DNA of 64,000 nucleotides from Natronobeatus ordinarius (lineage in GTDB: Archaea; Halobacteriota; Halobacteria; Halobacteriales; Natrialbaceae). Under the pieces are notes generated by a model. It was not told the origin of the DNA, made no database searches, and saw only the letters and a program-made list of their open reading frames with translations. The position numbers and the translations under genes are program-made. Positions 17,190 through 26,549 of this stretch are shown one piece after another (position 1 is the stretch's first letter; every line of letters starts with the position of its first letter). The DNA lies in NCBI RefSeq assembly GCF_024362485.1, contig NZ_CP101456.1, positions 3,720,001 through 3,784,000 of the forward strand, read 5' to 3'.

Positions 17190-18764
17190 ATGACTGATAA
17201 ACGCGATACCACGGATTCACTCGAGACCGACGGGGGAACGCCTTCCCGGGAGGAGGCCTCTTTCGTCGAGTACGGCATCGACGACAAACCACCACTCGGC
17301 GAGTCGATCTTCCTCGGAGTACAGCACTACCTGACGATGATCGGCGCGACCGTCGCGATTCCGCTGATTCTGGCGGGAATCATGGAGATGCCTCCCGCCG
17401 AAACCGCACGGCTCGTCGGGACGTTCTTCGTCGTCTCCGGGATCGCTACGCTCTTACAGACGACGGCCGGGAACCGGTATCCGATCGTCCAGGGTGGGAC
17501 GTTCGCCCTGCTCGCGCCGGCGATCGCCGTCATCGTCGCGATGGGTGCATCCTGGGAGGCGACGATCCTCGAACTTCAGGGGGCGATCATCGCGGCTGCG
17601 GCCATACAGGTCGTAATCGGCTACGTCGGCCTGCTGGGGAAGCTGAAGTACTACCTCTCGCCGGTCGTCATCGCGCCGGTGATCGTCCTCATCGGCCTGT
17701 CGCTGGTCGGCGTCGGCGACGTCACCCGTCCGGACCAGAACTGGTGGCTCCTCGGGCTGACGCTCTTTCTCATCATCCTGTTCTCGCAGTACCTCGACCA
17801 GTACAACCGGTACGCCAGGCTGTTTCCGGTTCTGCTCGGGCTCGCCAGCGCGTGGCTCATCGCTGCAGCGCTGACGTTCGCTGGCGTGTACACCCAGGAA
17901 TCGCACGAAGGTCTCGGCTACATCGACACGTCGCTCATGACCGAGGCACCGCTGATCCAGCCGATCACGCCGTTCCAGTGGGGCATCCCCGAGTTCACGC
18001 TCGCGTTCGCCGTGGGGATGTTCGCCGGCGTCGTCGCCTCGATGATCGAGAGTCTCGGTGACTACTACGCCGTCGCTCGCATCTCCGGGCTCGGTGCGCC
18101 GAGCGAGAAACGCATCAACCACGGTATCGGCATGGAGGGTATCGGGAACATCATCGCCGGCATCATGGGTACCGGCAACGGGTCGACGTCCTACGGTGAG
18201 AACATCGGTGCGATCGGGATCACCGGCGTCGCCTCCCGATACGTGGTACAGATCGGCGCGATCGTCATGCTCATCGTCGGCTTCTTCGGCCCGTTCGGTG
18301 CGCTGATCACGTCGATCCCGGGACCGATCGTCGGTGCGCTGTACATCGCCATGTTCGGCCAGATCGCGGCGATCGGCCTCTCGAACCTCAAGTACGTCGA
18401 CCTCGACGCCTCCCGTAACGTCTTCATCATCGGGATCGCGCTCTTCCTCGGCCTGGCGATGCCGATCTACATGGACAACGTCGGCGGTGCAGCCCAGTTC
18501 CAGGACATCGCCGAAGGCGCGGCGCTCATCGGTCCGGTCCTCGGTATCGAACTCGTCTCTGACACCATCTTCGTCATCGGTTCGACGACGATGGCCGTCG
18601 GTGGGATCGTCGCGTTCGTCCTCGACAACACCATCCGCGGGACCCGCGAAGAACGCGGTCTCGCCCAGTGGGAGCACATCACCGAGGACGAAGACGAGTT
18701 CCAGACGTTCTTCGAGCGGATGGGCTCCGGCGGTGACAAACCCGCAGCCGGCCGCGCCGACTGA
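17190..18764 (+). CDS. NCS2-family uracil/xanthine permease
   Basis: This 524-aa membrane protein with about 14 hydrophobic segments carries the NCS2 signatures SMIESLGDYYAVARISG (TM8 substrate-binding Glu) and SYGENIGAIGITG (TM10 NxG motif), plus QGGTFALLAP in TM3. It is longer than the first permease in this window because of an acidic C-terminal tail of ~50 residues. It likely symports uracil, xanthine or urate. The start follows a 75-nt leader with an inverted repeat, in contrast with the mostly leaderless genes around it, suggesting regulated expression. A T-run follows the stop. Confidence 0.93.
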   Translation: MTDKRDTTDSLETDGGTPSREEASFVEYGIDDKPPLGESIFLGVQHYLTMIGATVAIPLILAGIMEMPPAETARLVGTFFVVSGIATLLQTTAGNRYPIVQGGTFALLAPAIAVIVAMGASWEATILELQGAIIAAAAIQVVIGYVGLLGKLKYYLSPVVIAPVIVLIGLSLVGVGDVTRPDQNWWLLGLTLFLIILFSQYLDQYNRYARLFPVLLGLASAWLIAAALTFAGVYTQESHEGLGYIDTSLMTEAPLIQPITPFQWGIPEFTLAFAVGMFAGVVASMIESLGDYYAVARISGLGAPSEKRINHGIGMEGIGNIIAGIMGTGNGSTSYGENIGAIGITGVASRYVVQIGAIVMLIVGFFGPFGALITSIPGPIVGALYIAMFGQIAAIGLSNLKYVDLDASRNVFIIGIALFLGLAMPIYMDNVGGAAQFQDIAEGAALIGPVLGIELVSDTIFVIGSTTMAVGGIVAFVLDNTIRGTREERGLAQWEHITEDEDEFQTFFERMGSGGDKPAAGRAD

Positions 18765-18779
18765 CTGACCACCGCGGTA

Positions 18780-18785
18780 TTTTTT
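18780..18785 (+). terminator. Oligo-T terminator after the permease
   Basis: Six consecutive T residues occur 16 bp after the stop codon, following a GC-rich stretch. Confidence 0.45.
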
Positions 18786-18832
18786 CGAGAGAGGCAGAAA
18801 CGTTCAAGAGCCGCCCGCACCCAGTGGCGGGC

Positions 18833-19306
18833 ATGCCGAGCAGACAGGGGCTAGAGCTCGACCGCGGCGAGCGGCTCCACTACCGTGGATCGCTCCGAGA
18901 CGGGAGAGAGATCGCCATCACCGAGTACCGTCTGCTCGTTCGCTCAGACGATCAGCTCACGAGCGTTCCCTACACGAACGTCAGCGAAGTCACCAACGAG
19001 TCGTTCGACTGGTTTCTCACCATCCTCAGCGGCGCGCTCGTGCTCTTTGGACTCTACGGACTGGGGCAGAATCCACTCATCGGCATCGGATTCATCCTCG
19101 CCGGTCTCTGGAGCATCCATCGAACCTACCGCCACCGGGACCGGGTCCGCATCCACACGCACAGCCAGGCGAAACCAGTCGAGGTCTTCCCCGAAGACGT
19201 CGAGACGCTGTACGACGAACTCGAGTCGGCTCTCGACGCGGTTCGAGAGGAGCGCGACGAGGAGGGGCCGGTCGGCGACGAAGCGGGCGACGAAGAGCGC
19301 GAGTGA
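18833..19306 (+). CDS. Membrane protein with PH-like domain, hypothetical
   Basis: This 157-aa protein begins with a beta-rich stretch (LHYRGSLRDGREIAITEYRL) resembling bacterial PH-like domains, followed by two adjacent hydrophobic segments (about residues 60-97: FLTILSGALVLFGLYGLG and IGIGFILAGLW), a basic strand, and an acidic C-terminal tail. It is probably a small two-span membrane protein with a cytoplasmic domain. The ATG at 18833 is preferred over a GTG nine bases upstream. It sits alone between the permease and the CoA-transferase operon. Function unknown. Confidence 0.7.
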   Translation: MPSRQGLELDRGERLHYRGSLRDGREIAITEYRLLVRSDDQLTSVPYTNVSEVTNESFDWFLTILSGALVLFGLYGLGQNPLIGIGFILAGLWSIHRTYRHRDRVRIHTHSQAKPVEVFPEDVETLYDELESALDAVREERDEEGPVGDEAGDEERE

Positions 19307-19424
19307 GAGCCGCGCGATCGAATCGCTCCGGCGTTCACCCGGTTCGCTCGAGGCCGTCTCCGGGGTCGGCGACTCCACCGATAGCAAGGTTTTTGACTGG
19401 GTGCCGTAATTGTCACCACACTCC

Positions 19425-20645
19425 ATGGACAGCGGAGACCACATCCTCGACGGCGTGAGAGTCGTCGATCTGACGACGTTCGTGACTGGCGGCTTCTGTT
19501 CACTGATGCTCGCGAATCAGGGGGCAGAGGTGATCAAAGTCGAGCGACCCGGTGCGGGTGACGACAACCGTCACTCCGGCCCGCCGTTCGTTGAGGGCCA
19601 GTCGCCGTACTTCTGGACGGTCAACTACGGCAAGAAAAGCGTCGAACTCGACCTCAAGAGTGCGGCCGGACGCGAGGCGCTCTACGACCTGGTGAGCGAG
19701 GCGGACGTCTTCCTCCAGAACTACCGGCCGGGAACCGCAGCACGGCTCGACGTCGACGAGGAGACGATCCGATCGCACAACGAAGAGATCGTCTACTGTG
19801 CCATTTCGGCGTTCGGCCAGACCGGCCCGTGGCGCGAACGTCCTGGCTACGACCTGATGATCCAGGGGATGAGCGGCATCATGAGCGTGACCGGCGAGGC
19901 CGACGGCCGGCCGGTCAAAGTCGGTCTGCCGATGACGGACCTCATCACCGCCATGTGGGCTGCCTTCGGCATCTCGAACGCGCTCTACCGTCGCGAACGC
20001 ACGGGTGAGGGCGAGTACATCGACCTCGGCATGCTCGAGTCGGCGCTCCCGTGGCTCACCAAGCAGGCCGGCAAGGTGTTCGCCGGCGAGTCCCCCTCGC
20101 GCATGGGCACCAAAGACCCCGTCCTCGCGCCGTACCAGACGTTCGAGACCGCCGACGGCTACCTCAACGTCGCCTGCCTCAACCAGAAGCTCTGGCGGGG
20201 GATGTGCACGGCAATTGGCCGCGCCGAACTCATCGAGGACGAGCGATTCGAGACCAACGCTGATCGGGTCGAGCACATGGACGAACTCGGGGCCGAACTC
20301 GAGACGACGTTCCGGGAGCGAACGACCGACGAGTGGATCGACCTCCTCCTCGAGGACGCCGGAATCCCGGCCGGACCGGTGCTCGAGCCCGAGGACGCCC
20401 TCTACAACGAACAGACCGACGCCCGCGAGGCTGTGACGTCGATGGATCACCCCGAGTGGGGCGAGATCCCCGTCGTCGAACACCCGCTCAAGTACGGCCG
20501 TTCGGACAGCGGCTTCCAGGGGCCACCGCCGGCGCTCGGCGAGCACAACCGGAGCGTCTTCCGGGCGCTCGGCTACACCGAAGACGAACTCGACGAACTC
20601 GCCGAGCGCGGTGCCTTCGGCGAGGAGCACACGCGTGAGGACTGA
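19425..20645 (+). CDS. CaiB/BaiF family (class III) CoA-transferase
   Basis: This 406-aa class III CoA-transferase moves CoA between carboxylic acids by way of an aspartyl-CoA anhydride. The N-terminal LDGVRVVDLTTFVTGGFCS and GAEVIKVERPGAGDD motifs and the catalytic-Asp segment RPGYDLMIQGMSG near residue 150 are present, followed by the standard C-terminal ring-closing region. The ATG at 19425 is used because MDSGDHILDGVRVVDL is the family start. It overlaps the thiolase-like gene (start 20635), so it heads a three-gene operon with the thiolase-fold and DUF35 proteins. The operon logic is activation of an acid to a CoA ester, then cleavage or condensation. Confidence 0.92.
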   Translation: MDSGDHILDGVRVVDLTTFVTGGFCSLMLANQGAEVIKVERPGAGDDNRHSGPPFVEGQSPYFWTVNYGKKSVELDLKSAAGREALYDLVSEADVFLQNYRPGTAARLDVDEETIRSHNEEIVYCAISAFGQTGPWRERPGYDLMIQGMSGIMSVTGEADGRPVKVGLPMTDLITAMWAAFGISNALYRRERTGEGEYIDLGMLESALPWLTKQAGKVFAGESPSRMGTKDPVLAPYQTFETADGYLNVACLNQKLWRGMCTAIGRAELIEDERFETNADRVEHMDELGAELETTFRERTTDEWIDLLLEDAGIPAGPVLEPEDALYNEQTDAREAVTSMDHPEWGEIPVVEHPLKYGRSDSGFQGPPPALGEHNRSVFRALGYTEDELDELAERGAFGEEHTRED

Positions 20646-21780
20646 GGTCTCCGTCGCCGGCGTTGGGATGACCAGGTTCGCCCGCGAGCACGACGCGAGC
20701 GCCGTCGAACTGGCCGAACGGGCGGCCTGGCGCGCGCTTTCCGATGCGGGGCTGTCGCCGGCGTCGCTCGAGTCGGTCCACGTCGGCAACATGGCGGCCG
20801 AGGCGTTCGCGGAACGAACCGGGATCGAAAACGCACTCTGTGGCGCGCTGGGGCTCGAGGGCGTGACGGCCGACCGCGTCGAGAACACGAGTGCAAGCGG
20901 GGCGAGCGCGCTGCTCCGGGCGGTCGACGCGATCCGGGCTGGACGCTCGGAGACGGCCCTCGTCGTCGGCGTCGAAACGATGTCGAAAGCCGACACCGAC
21001 GTCGCGACGGAGGTCATCAGCCGACTCGTCCACGGCCGGGAGTACGACCAGGGACTCACGCTCCCGTCGTTCGCCGGCCTGACCGCCGATCACTACCTCC
21101 GGACCTTCGACGCCGATCCGGACGCGCTCGCGGCCGTCGCGGTCAAGAACCACCGGAACGCCGCCGCGAACCCGTACGCGCAATTCCAGCGGACGATCAC
21201 GGTGGAGGAGGCGCGAGCCTCGCCGCCCGTCGCCGAGCCGTTGCGACTGTACGACTGTTGCCCCACGGGCGACGGTGCCGCCGCGATCGTCCTCTCTGGT
21301 GCGGACGGTCCCGTTCAGGTCGCCGCCGTCGCCGGTGCGACCGGGACGCACGCGGTCGCCGAACGGCCGGATCCACTCGAGATAGAAAGCGTCTCTCGCG
21401 CAGGCGCGCGAGCGATGGCCGCCGCCGACGTCACGCAGGACGACGTCGACGTCGCCTGCATCCACGACGCGTTCACGATCCTCGAGCTGCTCGAACTCGA
21501 GGAGCTGGGCTTCTACGAGCGCGGGGAGGCCTGGAACGCGACGCTCGAGGGGCGAACCGACCTCGACGGCGAGCTTCCGGTCAACCCCGGTGGCGGGCTC
21601 AAGGCGCGGGGTCACCCCCTCGGTGCGACCGGCGTCTCACAGGTGATCGAACTCGTCTGGCAGCTTCGGGGTGACGTCCCCGGCGACCGATCGCCGGTCG
21701 AGGGCGCTCGAGTGGGGCTCGCGCTCAACGTCGCGGGCTTCGGAAACAACGCAATCTGTACGATCGTGGAGGCGGCATGA
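20635..21780 (+). CDS. Thiolase-fold (SCP2-like) protein lacking the nucleophilic Cys
   Basis: This 381-aa protein has the SCP2/archaeal thiolase fold: TEVSVAGVGMTRFAREH at the N-terminus, HDAFTILELLELEELGF and GGGLKARGHPLGATG with its active-site His. At the nucleophile position, where active thiolases have a Cys in a CxSG-like context, the sequence reads ENTSASGASAL, so Cys appears replaced by Ser. Together with the adjacent DUF35 gene this recalls Ltp2-type retro-aldolases, which act as thiolase-fold/DUF35 complexes. The start is a GTG overlapping the CoA-transferase stop by 11 bp; the earlier in-frame GTG at 20611 is less likely. Product: an acyl-CoA lyase or a non-canonical acyltransferase. 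Confidence 0.85.
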   Translation: MRTEVSVAGVGMTRFAREHDASAVELAERAAWRALSDAGLSPASLESVHVGNMAAEAFAERTGIENALCGALGLEGVTADRVENTSASGASALLRAVDAIRAGRSETALVVGVETMSKADTDVATEVISRLVHGREYDQGLTLPSFAGLTADHYLRTFDADPDALAAVAVKNHRNAAANPYAQFQRTITVEEARASPPVAEPLRLYDCCPTGDGAAAIVLSGADGPVQVAAVAGATGTHAVAERPDPLEIESVSRAGARAMAAADVTQDDVDVACIHDAFTILELLELEELGFYERGEAWNATLEGRTDLDGELPVNPGGGLKARGHPLGATGVSQVIELVWQLRGDVPGDRSPVEGARVGLALNVAGFGNNAICTIVEAA

Positions 21781-22139
21781 CCGCTCGAGACGATCCGGCC
21801 GTCCCCGTCGATCACGCGTTCGTCTGTGAGGCGTGTGCGAGCCGGTGGTACTACACCCGCGAACGGTGTCCCGACTGCGGCGCCGACGACGTGGCGACCG
21901 AACGGCTCCGGACTGGTCGCGTGCTGGCGACGACGACCGTCCACGCGACGCCGCCCGACGTGAGAACGCCGAACTCGCTGGGGCTCGTCCGCTTCGACGA
22001 CGTCACCCTCATCGCCCAGCTCGCAGACGACTCGACCGAAGCGGGTGACGCAGTCGAGTTCGGCGATTCGGCCGTCCTCCGGGACGGCGATCCGTCGACT
22101 GACGGTCCGCGGCTCGTTCGGGCCGATCCTCGCGACTGA
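21777..22139 (+). CDS. DUF35 Zn-ribbon / OB-fold protein, partner of the thiolase-like protein
   Basis: This 120-aa protein has a rubredoxin-like zinc ribbon (CEAC near residue 17 and CPDCGADD near residue 31) followed by an OB-fold of about 70 residues. DUF35 proteins bind thiolase-fold enzymes and help present the CoA substrate, both in the archaeal thiolase/HMG-CoA synthase complex and in Ltp2-type aldolases. It overlaps the thiolase stop by 4 bp (ATGA), so the two are translationally coupled and almost certainly form a complex. It is the last gene of the CoA-transferase operon. Confidence 0.88.
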   Translation: MTARDDPAVPVDHAFVCEACASRWYYTRERCPDCGADDVATERLRTGRVLATTTVHATPPDVRTPNSLGLVRFDDVTLIAQLADDSTEAGDAVEFGDSAVLRDGDPSTDGPRLVRADPRD

Positions 22140-22427
22140 GGGTGCCTCACACCTGATGGGTGTGTTGAACCGATAGCGACCGTCCGGTTCGACGTCCGGT
22201 CGTCGCGCGACGGCCTTCGATCGCCCGACGATCGAGGTGCTCGCGATCATCGGTACGCCGTCGAATCGGACACATCCACGCTCGTCGGCCACGACGCCGA
22301 TAGAAACGAGTTGGCTGGCCATTTCTGAATCGAATTAATTGACGAATGAGTGTTTTATGGATCAGAGATTGCAGATATTTCACTGTTACAAATCCTTTTG
22401 TCGTCGTTCGCCAAACGGACGGTCGTC
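22140..22427. other. Intergenic region before the urease operon
   Basis: The ~290 bp between the DUF35 stop and the urease leader ORF become AT-rich from ~22320 (gaattaattg, tgttttatgg, gatatttcactg) and hold the promoter area of the operon. Short reading frames here are highly basic and not haloarchaeal in character. No gene is supported. Confidence 0.5.
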
Positions 22428-22490
22428 ATGCCGACACTCGAGCACGGTGCACACGAACGATTCCCGCTGGCGGAGGCGATCCGTGGCTGA
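22428..22490 (+). CDS. 20-codon leader ORF of the urease operon
   Basis: ATG at 22428 opens a 20-codon frame that starts [12 protein letters not shown] and stops at 22490. Its end overlaps the ureB GTG at 22483 by 8 bp, and it contains a full GGAGG Shine-Dalgarno (22472-22476) six bases before that GTG. A TATA-like ccttttg (22394-22400) is ~30 bp upstream of the ATG, consistent with a leaderless start. It may be a leader peptide coupling ribosomes into ureB; no homology is recognised. Confidence 0.5.
   Translation: MPTLEHGAHERFPLAEAIRG
22472..22476 (+). promoter_or_regulatory. Shine-Dalgarno deciding the ureB start
   Basis: GGAGG is placed six bases before GTG at 22483, fixing that codon as the ureB start instead of the upstream in-frame ATG at 22339, which would add a basic 48-residue extension foreign to UreB. 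Confidence 0.65.
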
Positions 22491-22884
22491 CGACGTCGTT
22501 CCCGGCGAACTGTTCCGGGCGAGCGACGACGTCCGGATCAACGCGGGGCGCGAGACGGCGTCCGTCACCGTCGAAAACACGGGCGACAGGCCGGTCCAGG
22601 TCGGCTCGCACGTCCACTTCTTCGAGGTGAATCCGGGCCTCGCGTTCGACCGCGAGGCCGCCTACGGGATGCGCCTGAACGTCCCTGCGGGAACCTCGGC
22701 CCGGTTCGAACCCGGCATCGAGCGCGACGTCGAACTGGTCGCCATCGGCGGCGACCGGATCGTTTACGGGATGGGCGGGCTGGTGAACGGCCCGCTCGAC
22801 GACCCGGACGCGAAGGCGCGGGCGCTCGAGCGAGCCCGAACAGGTGGCTATCTGGGGGCCGACCACGCGGAGGACGACCGATGA
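22483..22884 (+). CDS. ureB: Urease subunit beta
   Basis: This 133-aa protein is the small beta subunit of urease, which joins UreA and UreC in the cytosolic nickel enzyme that hydrolyses urea to ammonia and carbamate. Family sequence is continuous from [20 protein letters not shown] through [19 protein letters not shown] to [20 protein letters not shown] at 22483 with an upstream GGAGG is the start. The last ~25 residues form a haloarchaeal extension. It overlaps ureC by 4 bp and is the first structural gene in ureB-C-A-G-D-E-F. Confidence 0.95.
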   Translation: MADDVVPGELFRASDDVRINAGRETASVTVENTGDRPVQVGSHVHFFEVNPGLAFDREAAYGMRLNVPAGTSARFEPGIERDVELVAIGGDRIVYGMGGLVNGPLDDPDAKARALERARTGGYLGADHAEDDR

Positions 22885-24632
22885 CGCGTGACGTTCCCCG
22901 GCGGACGTACACGGACCTCTACGGGCCGACCGAGGGCGATCGGGTTCGGCTGGGTGATACGAACCTCCTCGCGAAAATCGAGGTCGACCACGGTGTTCCC
23001 GGCGAGGAGGCCGTCTTCGGCGGCGGGAAGACGATGCGCGACGGGCTCGGAATGCAGTCGGGCGTCACCCAGGCCGAGGGAGCACTCGACTGGGCGTTTA
23101 CGAACGTCGTGGTGATCGACCCGATCCTCGGCGTTCGGAAGGGCGACGTCGGCGTCCGCAACGGCGAAATCGTCGGCGTCGGGAAGGCCGGAAACCCCGA
23201 CACGATGGACGACGTCGACATGGTGATCGGCCCGAGCACCGACACGATCCCGGCCGACGGGCTGATCGCCACGCCCGGGGGGTTCGACATCCACGTCCAT
23301 TTCAACAGCCCACAGCTCGTCGAACACGCGCTCGCGGGCGGAATCACGACGATGTTCGGCGGCGGCTTCGGCGGCGGCGCCACCACGTGCACGCCCGGCC
23401 CGACCAACGTAAAACGGTTCCTCCAGGCTGCCGAGGCCTGGCCCGTCAACGTCGGTTTTTACGGCAAGGGCAACGCCAGCAAACCCGACGCCCTCTCCGA
23501 ACAGGTCGAGGCCGGCGTCTGCGGCCTGAAACTCCACGAGGACTGGGGCTCGACGCCCGCGGCGATCGACACCTGCCTCGAGGTCGCCGACGAAGAGGAC
23601 GTCCAGGTCTGTATCCACACGGACACCCTCAACGAGTCGGGCTTCGTCGAACACACCTTCGACGCCATCGACGGCCGGACGATCCACACCTTCCACATCG
23701 AGGGCGCCGGCGGCGGCCACGCCCCGGACGTCCTCGAGCTCGTCGGCCACGAGCACATGCTGCCCTCCTCGACGAACCCGTCGATGCCCTACACCGTCAA
23801 CACCTTCGACGAGCACCTCGATATGGTGATGGTTTGTCACCACCTCAACCCCGACGTCCCCGAGGACGTCGCCTTCGCTGAGTCACGTATCCGCGCCGAA
23901 ACGATCGCCGCCGAGGACGTCCTCCACGACACCGGCGCCATCTCGATGATGACCTCCGACTCCCAGGCGATGGGTCGGCAAGCCGAGGTCGTCTCGCGGA
24001 CCTGGCAGACCGCCCACAAGATGAAGGCCCAGCGCGGCCCGCTGCCGGAAGACGAGGGCACGGGCGCGGACAACGCCCGCATCCGACGGTACGTCGCCAA
24101 GTACACGATCAACCCCGCGATCACGGCGGGGATCGACGACTACGTTGGCTCGCTCGAGGCCGGCAAACTCGCCGACCTCGTGCTGTGGGACCCCGCCTTC
24201 TTCGGGGTCAAACCGAAGGTCGTCATCAAGGGCGGCTTCCCCGTCTGGAGCGAGATGGGCGAGGCCAACGGTTCGCTGATGACCTGCGAGCCGATCATGC
24301 AGCGCGAACGCGCCGGGGCCCAGGGACGGGCCCGCCACGACCTCTCGATCACGTTCGTCAGCGAGGCAGCCCACGAGGCCGACGTCGGCGAGGCCTACGA
24401 CCTGAAAACGCCCGTCCGCCCGGTTCGCGGGACCCGTGAGGTCAGCAAGGCCGACATGGTCGCGAACGACGCCTGTCCCGACGACATCGAGATCGATGCC
24501 CAGACGTTCGAGGTCTCGATCAGCGAGGAGCAAAGCTCCTCGAGCGATCGGACATCGTCCGATAACGACGGCGAACCGGTAACCTGCGATCCGGTCGAGG
24601 AAGTCCCCCTCGCCCAGCGATACCTCCTGTAA
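22881..24632 (+). CDS. ureC: Urease subunit alpha (catalytic)
   Basis: This 583-aa protein is the catalytic subunit with the dinickel centre. Ligands and active-site residues are all visible: GGFDIHVHF (His pair) near residue 134, GLKLHEDWG with the carbamylated Lys near 214, [11 protein letters not shown] near 244, [13 protein letters not shown] near 270, the mobile-flap Cys in MVCHHL near 317 and [12 protein letters not shown] with the metal Asp near 357. A Ser/Asp-rich insertion (near residues 551-562) precedes the C-terminal end, an acidic halophilic decoration. It overlaps ureB by 4 bp and ureA follows after 2 bp. Expected to be fully active. Confidence 0.97.
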   Translation: MTRDVPRRTYTDLYGPTEGDRVRLGDTNLLAKIEVDHGVPGEEAVFGGGKTMRDGLGMQSGVTQAEGALDWAFTNVVVIDPILGVRKGDVGVRNGEIVGVGKAGNPDTMDDVDMVIGPSTDTIPADGLIATPGGFDIHVHFNSPQLVEHALAGGITTMFGGGFGGGATTCTPGPTNVKRFLQAAEAWPVNVGFYGKGNASKPDALSEQVEAGVCGLKLHEDWGSTPAAIDTCLEVADEEDVQVCIHTDTLNESGFVEHTFDAIDGRTIHTFHIEGAGGGHAPDVLELVGHEHMLPSSTNPSMPYTVNTFDEHLDMVMVCHHLNPDVPEDVAFAESRIRAETIAAEDVLHDTGAISMMTSDSQAMGRQAEVVSRTWQTAHKMKAQRGPLPEDEGTGADNARIRRYVAKYTINPAITAGIDDYVGSLEAGKLADLVLWDPAFFGVKPKVVIKGGFPVWSEMGEANGSLMTCEPIMQRERAGAQGRARHDLSITFVSEAAHEADVGEAYDLKTPVRPVRGTREVSKADMVANDACPDDIEIDAQTFEVSISEEQSSSSDRTSSDNDGEPVTCDPVEEVPLAQRYLL

Positions 24633-24634
24633 CG

Positions 24635-25024
24635 ATGAATCTCACCCCCAAAGAACGAGAACGACTCACGATCTTCATGGCCGCAGAGCTCGCGAGACGC
24701 CGCAAAGAACGTGGCGTGAAGCTGAACCACCCCGAATCGGTCGCCTACATTGCCGACTGGGTCTGTGAGGGCGCACGCGAGGGCACGTCCGTCTCCCAGC
24801 TTCGCGAGGAAGCCACGCGACTGCTCACCCGCGAAGACGTGATGGATGGTGTCCCCGAGCTGGTCGACATGGTCCAGGTCGAGCCCGTCTTCCCCGACGG
24901 GACGAAGCTCGTGACCGTCCACGACCCCATCCGGGCTGACAGCCGCGAACAGCTCGAGGACGCCCTCGAAGAACCGCCGACGAGGCCGGGAACGACTGCC
25001 GACGCCGACGAGGTGACCGACTGA
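24635..25024 (+). CDS. ureA: Urease subunit gamma
   Basis: This 129-aa protein is the gamma subunit: [20 protein letters not shown] at the N-terminus, [20 protein letters not shown], and [18 protein letters not shown] close to the family C-terminus, plus a ~28-residue acidic extension. It helps form the (UreABC)3 oligomer. It starts 2 bp after ureC and overlaps ureG by 1 bp. The subunit order B-C-A, with gamma last, differs from the usual bacterial A-B-C order but is common in haloarchaea. Confidence 0.96.
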   Translation: MNLTPKERERLTIFMAAELARRRKERGVKLNHPESVAYIADWVCEGAREGTSVSQLREEATRLLTREDVMDGVPELVDMVQVEPVFPDGTKLVTVHDPIRADSREQLEDALEEPPTRPGTTADADEVTD

Positions 25025-25644
25025 TGGGCTACCGCGACGTCGCCAAGGTCGGCCTCGGCGGCCCGGTGGGCTCCGGGAAGACGGCGCTCGTGAAACGACT
25101 CGTCCCCGAACTCGTCGACCGCGGCTACGAGGTCGGCGTGATCGCCAACGACATCATGACCCAGGAGGACGCCGACGTCCTCCGGAAGTCGTTCGCGGAC
25201 GTCCTGCCCGAGGACCTGGTCCGCGGCGTCGAAACCGGCGCCTGCCCCCACACGGGCATCCGCGAGGACCCCTCGATGAACCTCGCGGCCATCGACGAGT
25301 TCACCGCGTGGCACCCCGACCTCGACGTCGTCGTGATCGAGAGCGGCGGTGACAACCTCGCGGCGACGTTTAATCCCGAACTCGCCGACTACTTCCTGTT
25401 CGTCATCTCGGTCGCCGAAGGCGAGGACATTCCCCGCAAACGGGGTCCCGGCGTCACCCAGGCCGACCTGCTCGTGATCAACAAGACCGACCTCGCTCCC
25501 TACGTCGACGCCGACCTCGAGGTGCTCGAGCGCGACGCCGCCGCCGTCCGCGGCGACGATCCGTTCACCTTCACGAACTGCAAGAGCGGCGAGGGGGTCG
25601 AGGAGGTGCTCGAACACGTCGAACGGGAGGTGCTGTTCGCGTGA
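25024..25644 (+). CDS. ureG: Urease accessory GTPase UreG
   Basis: This 206-aa SIMIBI GTPase drives nickel insertion into urease. The P-loop is GGPVGSGKT at residue ~12, the nickel-binding CPH motif occurs as [15 protein letters not shown] near 74, the switch/Walker B region is [13 protein letters not shown] near 105 and the base-specificity motif is NKTD near 157. Length is normal. It overlaps ureD by 4 bp (GTGA). It acts with UreD, UreE and UreF encoded next in the same operon. Confidence 0.96.
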   Translation: MGYRDVAKVGLGGPVGSGKTALVKRLVPELVDRGYEVGVIANDIMTQEDADVLRKSFADVLPEDLVRGVETGACPHTGIREDPSMNLAAIDEFTAWHPDLDVVVIESGGDNLAATFNPELADYFLFVISVAEGEDIPRKRGPGVTQADLLVINKTDLAPYVDADLEVLERDAAAVRGDDPFTFTNCKSGEGVEEVLEHVEREVLFA

Positions 25645-26549
25645 GCGCAGCGCAGATACCTTCGGCCTTTCGGACCTACGGCGAGGAGACTTTGCCCCAG
25701 GCCCCCGCGGCGGGCCCCGGCAAACGGGGCGTCCTCGAGGCCACCCTCGCCCGCGAACCCGGCGGCCGGACCCGGCTCGTTCGGGACCGCGTCGAGGTTC
25801 CCTACCACCTCACGGGGACGCTCGAGACCGACCCCGCCCCGGGGATGACGACCCTCTGTGCCCAGGAGCCGACGGGTGGGGTTGCCCAGGGCGACCGCCA
25901 CCGCCTCGCCGTCGACGCCCGCGATCGCGCCCGCGTCCACGTCACGACCCAGAGCGCGACGAAAGTCCACAGCATGACCGCCAACTACGCCCACCTCGAG
26001 GCGCGGTTGCGCGCCGGGCCGGGGGCCCACCTCGAGTACCTGCCGGGGCCGACGATCGTCAACGAGGACGCCCGCTGTCTCGGCACGACCCGCGTCGACC
26101 TCGCCGCGGACGCCACGGTGATCGTGAGCGACGTGCTCGTCCCCGACGGGCTGAGCGAGCACGAGCCGTTCTCGTTCGACCACTACCACGCGAGCCTCGA
26201 AGCCCGGGTGGAGGGCGACCTCGTCTGTGCCGACGCCGTCGACCTGCGCCCGGCCGAGCGCGATCCCAGGGACCCGGCCAGCGTCGGCGAGTACGGCGTC
26301 GTCGGGACGCTGTACGCCCTTTCGCCGTCGGTCGACGCCGAGGTGCTGGCCGACCGGCTCCACGAGCGGGTCGCCAGCCGGGAGGACGTCCTCGCCGGCG
26401 CATCGAGGCTCCCCCACGGTGCGGGCGCCAGCGTCCGCGTCCTCGGAACTCGCGCGACGGACGTCGAGGCCGCCGTCAGGGCCGCCTGGGACGAGACGCG
26501 ACTCGAGGTACTGGGCGTCGGCACGCCGGCCGACCGGAGGGTGCCGTGA
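25641..26549 (+). CDS. ureD: Urease accessory protein UreD (UreH)
   Basis: This 302-aa chaperone scaffolds the UreD-UreF-UreG complex on apo-urease and provides the nickel tunnel. The family pattern is visible in [12 protein letters not shown] near residue 102, [16 protein letters not shown] near 132 and [19 protein letters not shown] near 175. The start is GTG, overlapping the ureG stop. Sequence conservation is lower than for the structural subunits, as is usual for UreD. It overlaps ureE by 4 bp. Confidence 0.93.
   Translation: MSAAQIPSAFRTYGEETLPQAPAAGPGKRGVLEATLAREPGGRTRLVRDRVEVPYHLTGTLETDPAPGMTTLCAQEPTGGVAQGDRHRLAVDARDRARVHVTTQSATKVHSMTANYAHLEARLRAGPGAHLEYLPGPTIVNEDARCLGTTRVDLAADATVIVSDVLVPDGLSEHEPFSFDHYHASLEARVEGDLVCADAVDLRPAERDPRDPASVGEYGVVGTLYALSPSVDAEVLADRLHERVASREDVLAGASRLPHGAGASVRVLGTRATDVEAAVRAAWDETRLEVLGVGTPADRRVP

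Noticed and set aside
22147-22383. 78-codon minus-strand frame before the urease operon
   Set aside because: The product is strongly basic (many Arg) in an organism with acidic proteins and covers the operon promoter region.
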